From Lineus longissimus (taxonomy: Eukaryota > Nemertea > Pilidiophora > Heteronemertea > Lineidae), in the NCBI RefSeq assembly GCF_910592395.1, contig NC_088308.1:19731501-19795500 (forward strand): a stretch of 64,000 bases of DNA. The letters are read 5' to 3'. Within the stretch, counting starts at the first letter, position 1. Each line of letters begins with the position of its first letter. The translations under genes were made by a program, and so were the position numbers. The notes under the pieces were generated by a model, which worked only from the letters and a program-made list of their open reading frames with translations, was not told where the DNA came from and did not search any database. Below, in pieces: positions 60,181-64,000 of the stretch.

Positions 60181-60977
60181 CAGAATTTCAGTGCACAAAA
60201 ATTAGGATATGGTGTCTATTGTCCAGTGCAAAGGAATGATTGTGCATTCATTGTTGCCTGATTCAAACAGTAAGGTTGTGAAATGCGATGGGACGGAGGC
60301 GAATTGGTGGTCTATGGTCTGATGTGAGGACCTGGTTGTGACTTAGGGTGGATAGGAGGTGCTGGCAAAATTGTGACTACTAGTTGCATCATCTTTAAAT
60401 ATCCAATTGATATAAATGTAGTTTGGTTTTTTGCATGGCACCTCATATGGGTTTCTAGTATTTTGAAAGGTTTTGGGATTTTGATGGGACAAGAGTTGGA
60501 AAGGACTACCGATTTGTAGGACAATCTGGTTGTAATAATTCTGGATGGTAGGACAGTCTATCATAGACTATGGCCACCAATAAATCTTTACCCCTTTGGT
60601 CGGTTTTGTGACTTTCAAAAAGACACCCCACATGGGTTAATTATAACGCCAATGAAAGGGCATGGGGCCAGGGTTGCTATTTTACGATGGAGCAAACAAA
60701 TTTTTTGTAGGGTTGTGACTGTCTTCGGAGAGTATGTACTTAGTACTAACAGACATGAGTCGGTCAATTTGACACATACAAGTACTTCCGATTTGCAGGA
60801 TACTCAGTACTTTTTGCATAATCTAATAGCTAATAAACACATATATATTTGAGCTAGGGGGCCGCTGGGCTTAGAGCACAGCACGAGGAAAACCTCTATT
60901 TCAAGTCGGCAGGAAAAAGAGGGGTGCGGGCGCGGCTCCCTCTCCCCCGTCGCCCCTGCCCCCTCCCCTCCCTCCCC

Positions 60978-61041
60978 CTCCCCCCCCCCCCCCCCCCCCC
61001 CCCCCCCCATTGGATTCGCCCCCCCCCCCTTGGATTCGCCC
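60978..61041. repeat. Poly(C) tract with duplicated ATTGGATTCGCC flank
   Basis: A 28-base C run (60981-61008) is followed by TTGGATTCGCC, ten C, and TTGGATTCGCCCCTGA. The flank resembles the end of the repeat near 17874 in inverted orientation, so this is likely the edge of a nonautonomous transposon. The run makes length uncertain in any assembly. Confidence 0.6.
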
Positions 61042-61059
61042 CTGAAACTAACATGCTTT

Positions 61060-61825
61060 ATTGACAACACGTGGTTGATCTAATTGGTTAGTCACGTGAC
61101 GATAGCTTTTGACCAATAGCACACGTCGTTACAAATCTTTAGTAAGCTATTAGGTTAGGTTTACTTCCGGAATAGTTTGTCAGCTGTGATATTGATGTAA
61201 GAGGATTTTTTTGTGTTTTCTGGAAAAAAACGGCGAAAGGAACGACCAAAATGACGTTTAAAGTTTAGCTTATTCGTATGCAATTTAGATCTGGTAGAGT
61301 ATGATGGGATATAACCCTTAGAAAGTGGATTAAAATCATGGAATCGTGACACATGCTGTCAGTTCCAAAATCAATCACACACAACACAACACTATAGTAT
61401 ACACACTGACAGTACAGTAGTGTGGACAGTAACAGAGGAGGTGTGGCATGCTTCATATCTATCTTGTTCCTCAGGAAGTTCCCGCTGAAGTGCAAATTTC
61501 TTGTGACAACTGTGTAAGACAAGTAGGAGTAAATTCTCCGGCCTGATGCTTAACACAGTCCCCAATTCATATTATACACTTCCGTATTTGTTATTGATTA
61601 AACATTTTACGCAAGAGGAGGTTTGTAAAGACTTGCTGTCGTTGGACGGCTTGGCCGTTAGGAGCTCATTACTGATTCAAAGATAGAGTAGCAGCACTCT
61701 GGCAAGACTTGACAGTTGACGCCAGCAAGCTGGAGCCAAAACGTGAGACGTCAGCACGGCGTTCGCCTAGGCTGACAGGAAGGTTGAAGAGGGGACGAGG
61801 ACGGTTACTGACTGGACCAAACGAG
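61060..61825 (+). promoter_or_regulatory. Putative PDE5 promoter and 5' UTR
   Basis: Contains CACGTGA (61093), CCAAT (61113) and ACTTCCGG (61163), motifs common in animal promoters, and no supportable ORF. Assignment rests on position only. Confidence 0.25.
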
Positions 61826-62557
61826 ATGGATTTAGAATTAGGAGCCCTGGATTACAGGCAGCCCCCTGTCAATGAGGAATATGACAGGTGTGAACAATGG
61901 TTGGATGATCATTCAGACTTCGTGCATGACTACTTTTCCCGTAAGGCTACAAGAACCATGATTGATGCATGGTTGATTTCGCATGCAATGCAAACCGGGC
62001 TACCAAGCCAAAGTGACGTTGCAAACGCACAGGGTAATTCCAGCGGGTCGAACTCTAGGACTAATTCAGGGGCCAATACCCCAGTCAGAAAAATATCTGC
62101 TCAAGAGTTCGACCGTGGCGGTATTCTGAAACCAATGGTATCTACTGTTGATGGCACGCCAACATTCCTTGCTTCTAGTGTTAAAAGTCCAACTGGGTCT
62201 GATCAGGCAAAAGTGCGAAAGCGTCGCAGTGAACTGAAACACCTTGATGAGAGGGAACTCATGTATGAACTTGTCATTGATATATGCAATGATTTGGATG
62301 TTTCAAGTCTTTGCCATAAGATCTTACAGAATGTTAGTATTCTTGTAAATGCCGACCGATGTTCCTTGTTTCTCGTCCAAGGAGAGAAGGGATCGGCGGA
62401 CCGCTGCCTGACCAGTAAACTATTTGACGTGACTGTAGATTCAACGCTTTCGGAATGTTTGGATAAGTGCACTGAGCTTCGGATACCTTGGGGAACGGGG
62501 ATTATTGGAACAGTTGCCAAAACAGGGGAATCCCTCAACATACCTGATGCATATGAG
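61826..62557 (+). CDS. PDE5A: PDE5-type cGMP phosphodiesterase, first coding exon (partial)
   Basis: Hydrolyses cGMP; GAF domains bind cGMP allosterically (family knowledge). Only 244 residues lie before the donor (GAG/GTAGGT at 62558). Visible: QWLDDHSDFVHDYFSRKATR (about 24-43), as in the N-terminal segment of PDE5; NTPVRKISAQEFDR with Ser91 in an RKIS site equivalent to the PKG/PKA-phosphorylated serine of vertebrate PDE5; and the start of GAF-A (about 143-244) with SSLCHKILQNVSILVNADRCSLFLV and SLNIPDAYE. The ATG at 61826 is the first in frame; the frame runs open upstream without one. PDE11 is a less likely alternative. Further exons lie beyond the window or too far for me to find by 64 kb. 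Confidence 0.85.
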
Positions 62558-63562
62558 GTAGGTAACTGCACAAAGTTCTTATCAATTTCTCATTTCATAT
62601 TCATGAGTGTTGGTGCACGCATGGCTACCAGTGAAAAATAATCAGCTTCACTACATCGTACCTTACAGAGAGAACAAAAAGGGCCATGAGGTTCAGAAGG
62701 TCTACCCACAACAAGGAGTTGTTCTACTTCTAAACTACACTGAAAGCATGTATTTCACAAACCATTCTGCGGTAAAAGGATGGTCATTTACTACTTTACT
62801 GCACTATCATCACAACAGAATGAGGTCAGTTGGAAAGGTCAAAAGGGAAGACCCAGGTTATCATTTTCATTCATGATTGATAGGATGTATATGATTATTC
62901 CATTCTGACTACAACATGCCTGTCTACAAAAACATTAAAAGCATGTCTTTTCTGTCTGTTAATTCCATCTGTCAAGAGTGTGATTTCAATTGTATCATTC
63001 AAGGATACTTCATCAGATCATGATATCTCATGTGATGTGTCTTATTTATTATCATTTGTATTCTATTCGATAAAGTGATTTCAGATTAGCCCAAATGGGT
63101 TTCTAATCAAGTTATATGTTCTTATTTAACTTTCAATTGGACTATGTATCAATAAATATATTGACAAACAGTTCAATTAAATCATAGACCATGTATCCGA
63201 TTTTGATAATTGAGAGCATCACTAATACTGTGAGTGGTGTTTTTACTGCTTTTACTGTGTGGGGCATCTACCATCGGCTTTAAGTTGACCTCTTTTTTAT
63301 AGGCCTAAGTACAATGGGAGCCTCAAGTCTGTAAGCGGGTCTGAGGTGCCTAACCAGCCAGTTGTATGAGGGCCTATCAGCAGTGTATGGGCCTTTAGTA
63401 TAAACCTTCATGGACCACATGTGTCTTGTCAATCATCGTTATGAAATGACTATTTATTTAATTCATGTGATAATTGACACACAACCTAATAAACCCTGGA
63501 TTAAAAATTGAGAAATGAGAGATATTATGCACATGGTCATTTGATATACATAAACAATGTTT
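62558..63562 (+). other. PDE5 intron 1 (start)
   Basis: A+T-rich, with no exon I can support; an 89-codon ORF at 62607-62876 has no recognisable domain. Confidence 0.4.
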
Positions 63563-64000
63563 TGGTGACACCAATGGTGTGTTCACACTGGATGCGAATT
63601 GAAACCGAATTCCGTAGAGCGCCCTCCGGAATACGAATTGGTTAATCCAGTTTCAGAACGGTCGCGTCACACTGGCCCGAATACGCATTCAAATCGGTTT
63701 AAAACGCCACACTCAATGCATACTAACGACGCGCCATCTATTATTATTATTATTATTATTTATTAACCTCCCATATGGGAGAATAAAATTTACAAGTACA
63801 AAACATATAAGTATATAATATCACAGTATCACACATTCATTATTAACAAGTTAAAATCGCGTAAGGTGCTTGACCATTTCCATCTCCCGGCCATGCCTAT
63901 TGCCAAAGTTCGGGTCAAAGAGGAGTGTCCTCAGCGAGTCAACACCACCGTCGCTAAATGCGGAGAATCCCGGCCTCGCCCTCGAAAACGAGGCCAAAAC
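63563..64000. repeat. Nonautonomous repeat fragments at window end
   Basis: 63575-63735 contains TGTTCACACTGGATGCGAAT and, inverted, ACACTGGCCCGAATACGCAT-like words, a pattern of MITE families. It is followed by (ATT)n at 63740-63762 and by a G+C-richer segment ending in CTCGAAAACGAGGCC that continues off the window. No coding domain was recognised. Confidence 0.4.

Overview
This window is a stretch of animal nuclear genome: about 61% A+T, genes split by many GT-AG introns, and gene-free DNA full of foldbacks and short tandem repeats. The protein set and the linkage of CDKL2, G3BP, SPARC and PDE5 suggest an invertebrate deuterostome (perhaps an echinoderm or hemichordate), but the sequence does not prove this and another marine invertebrate is possible. 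All exon models were made by hand from reading frame, splice consensus and phase.

Layout. (1) 24-2170 +: the 3' five exons of a STOML1-like gene (stomatin/SPFH plus SCP2 domain). (2) 5144 to about 16.3 kb +: a CDKL2-like protein kinase with a long tail, a candidate 7-codon microexon and an ambiguous 3' end. (3) 20695-27935 +: an SH2D4A/B-like SH2 adaptor in 10 coding exons. (4) 38687 to about 32.2 kb, minus: an unrecognised gene in which two shared 5' exons face at least six separate downstream exons. All six have the same acceptor phase and each ends in its own stop codon. (5) 41337-46923 +: G3BP/Rasputin in 11 coding exons. Six of its introns each carry a box C/D snoRNA-like element and a seventh carries a decayed copy. 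(6) 58561-55429, minus: a complete SPARC/osteonectin gene of 8 coding exons. (7) 61826-62557 +: the first coding exon of a PDE5-type phosphodiesterase that runs off the window after its first intron.

Main findings. The minus-strand gene at 32-39 kb could make several small proteins with one common N-terminus and exchangeable C-termini; two of the exchangeable exons are clear tandem duplicates. The G3BP introns hold two snoRNA families. Family 1 can pair with the conserved 18S rRNA segment GAGGGCAAGT, and family 2 with GCGCAAATTAC, in the latter case immediately before a perfect D' box. The CDKL2-G3BP-SPARC-PDE5 linkage matches what is known of human 4q and 5q33 (CDKL2 beside G3BP2; SPARC close to G3BP1), so this looks like an unduplicated version of that neighbourhood.

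The remaining DNA is intron, UTR and intergenic sequence with foldback (MITE-like) elements, minisatellites and homopolymer tracts. I found no CRISPR array, no bacterial features, no tRNA or rRNA gene and no intact transposase or reverse transcriptase.
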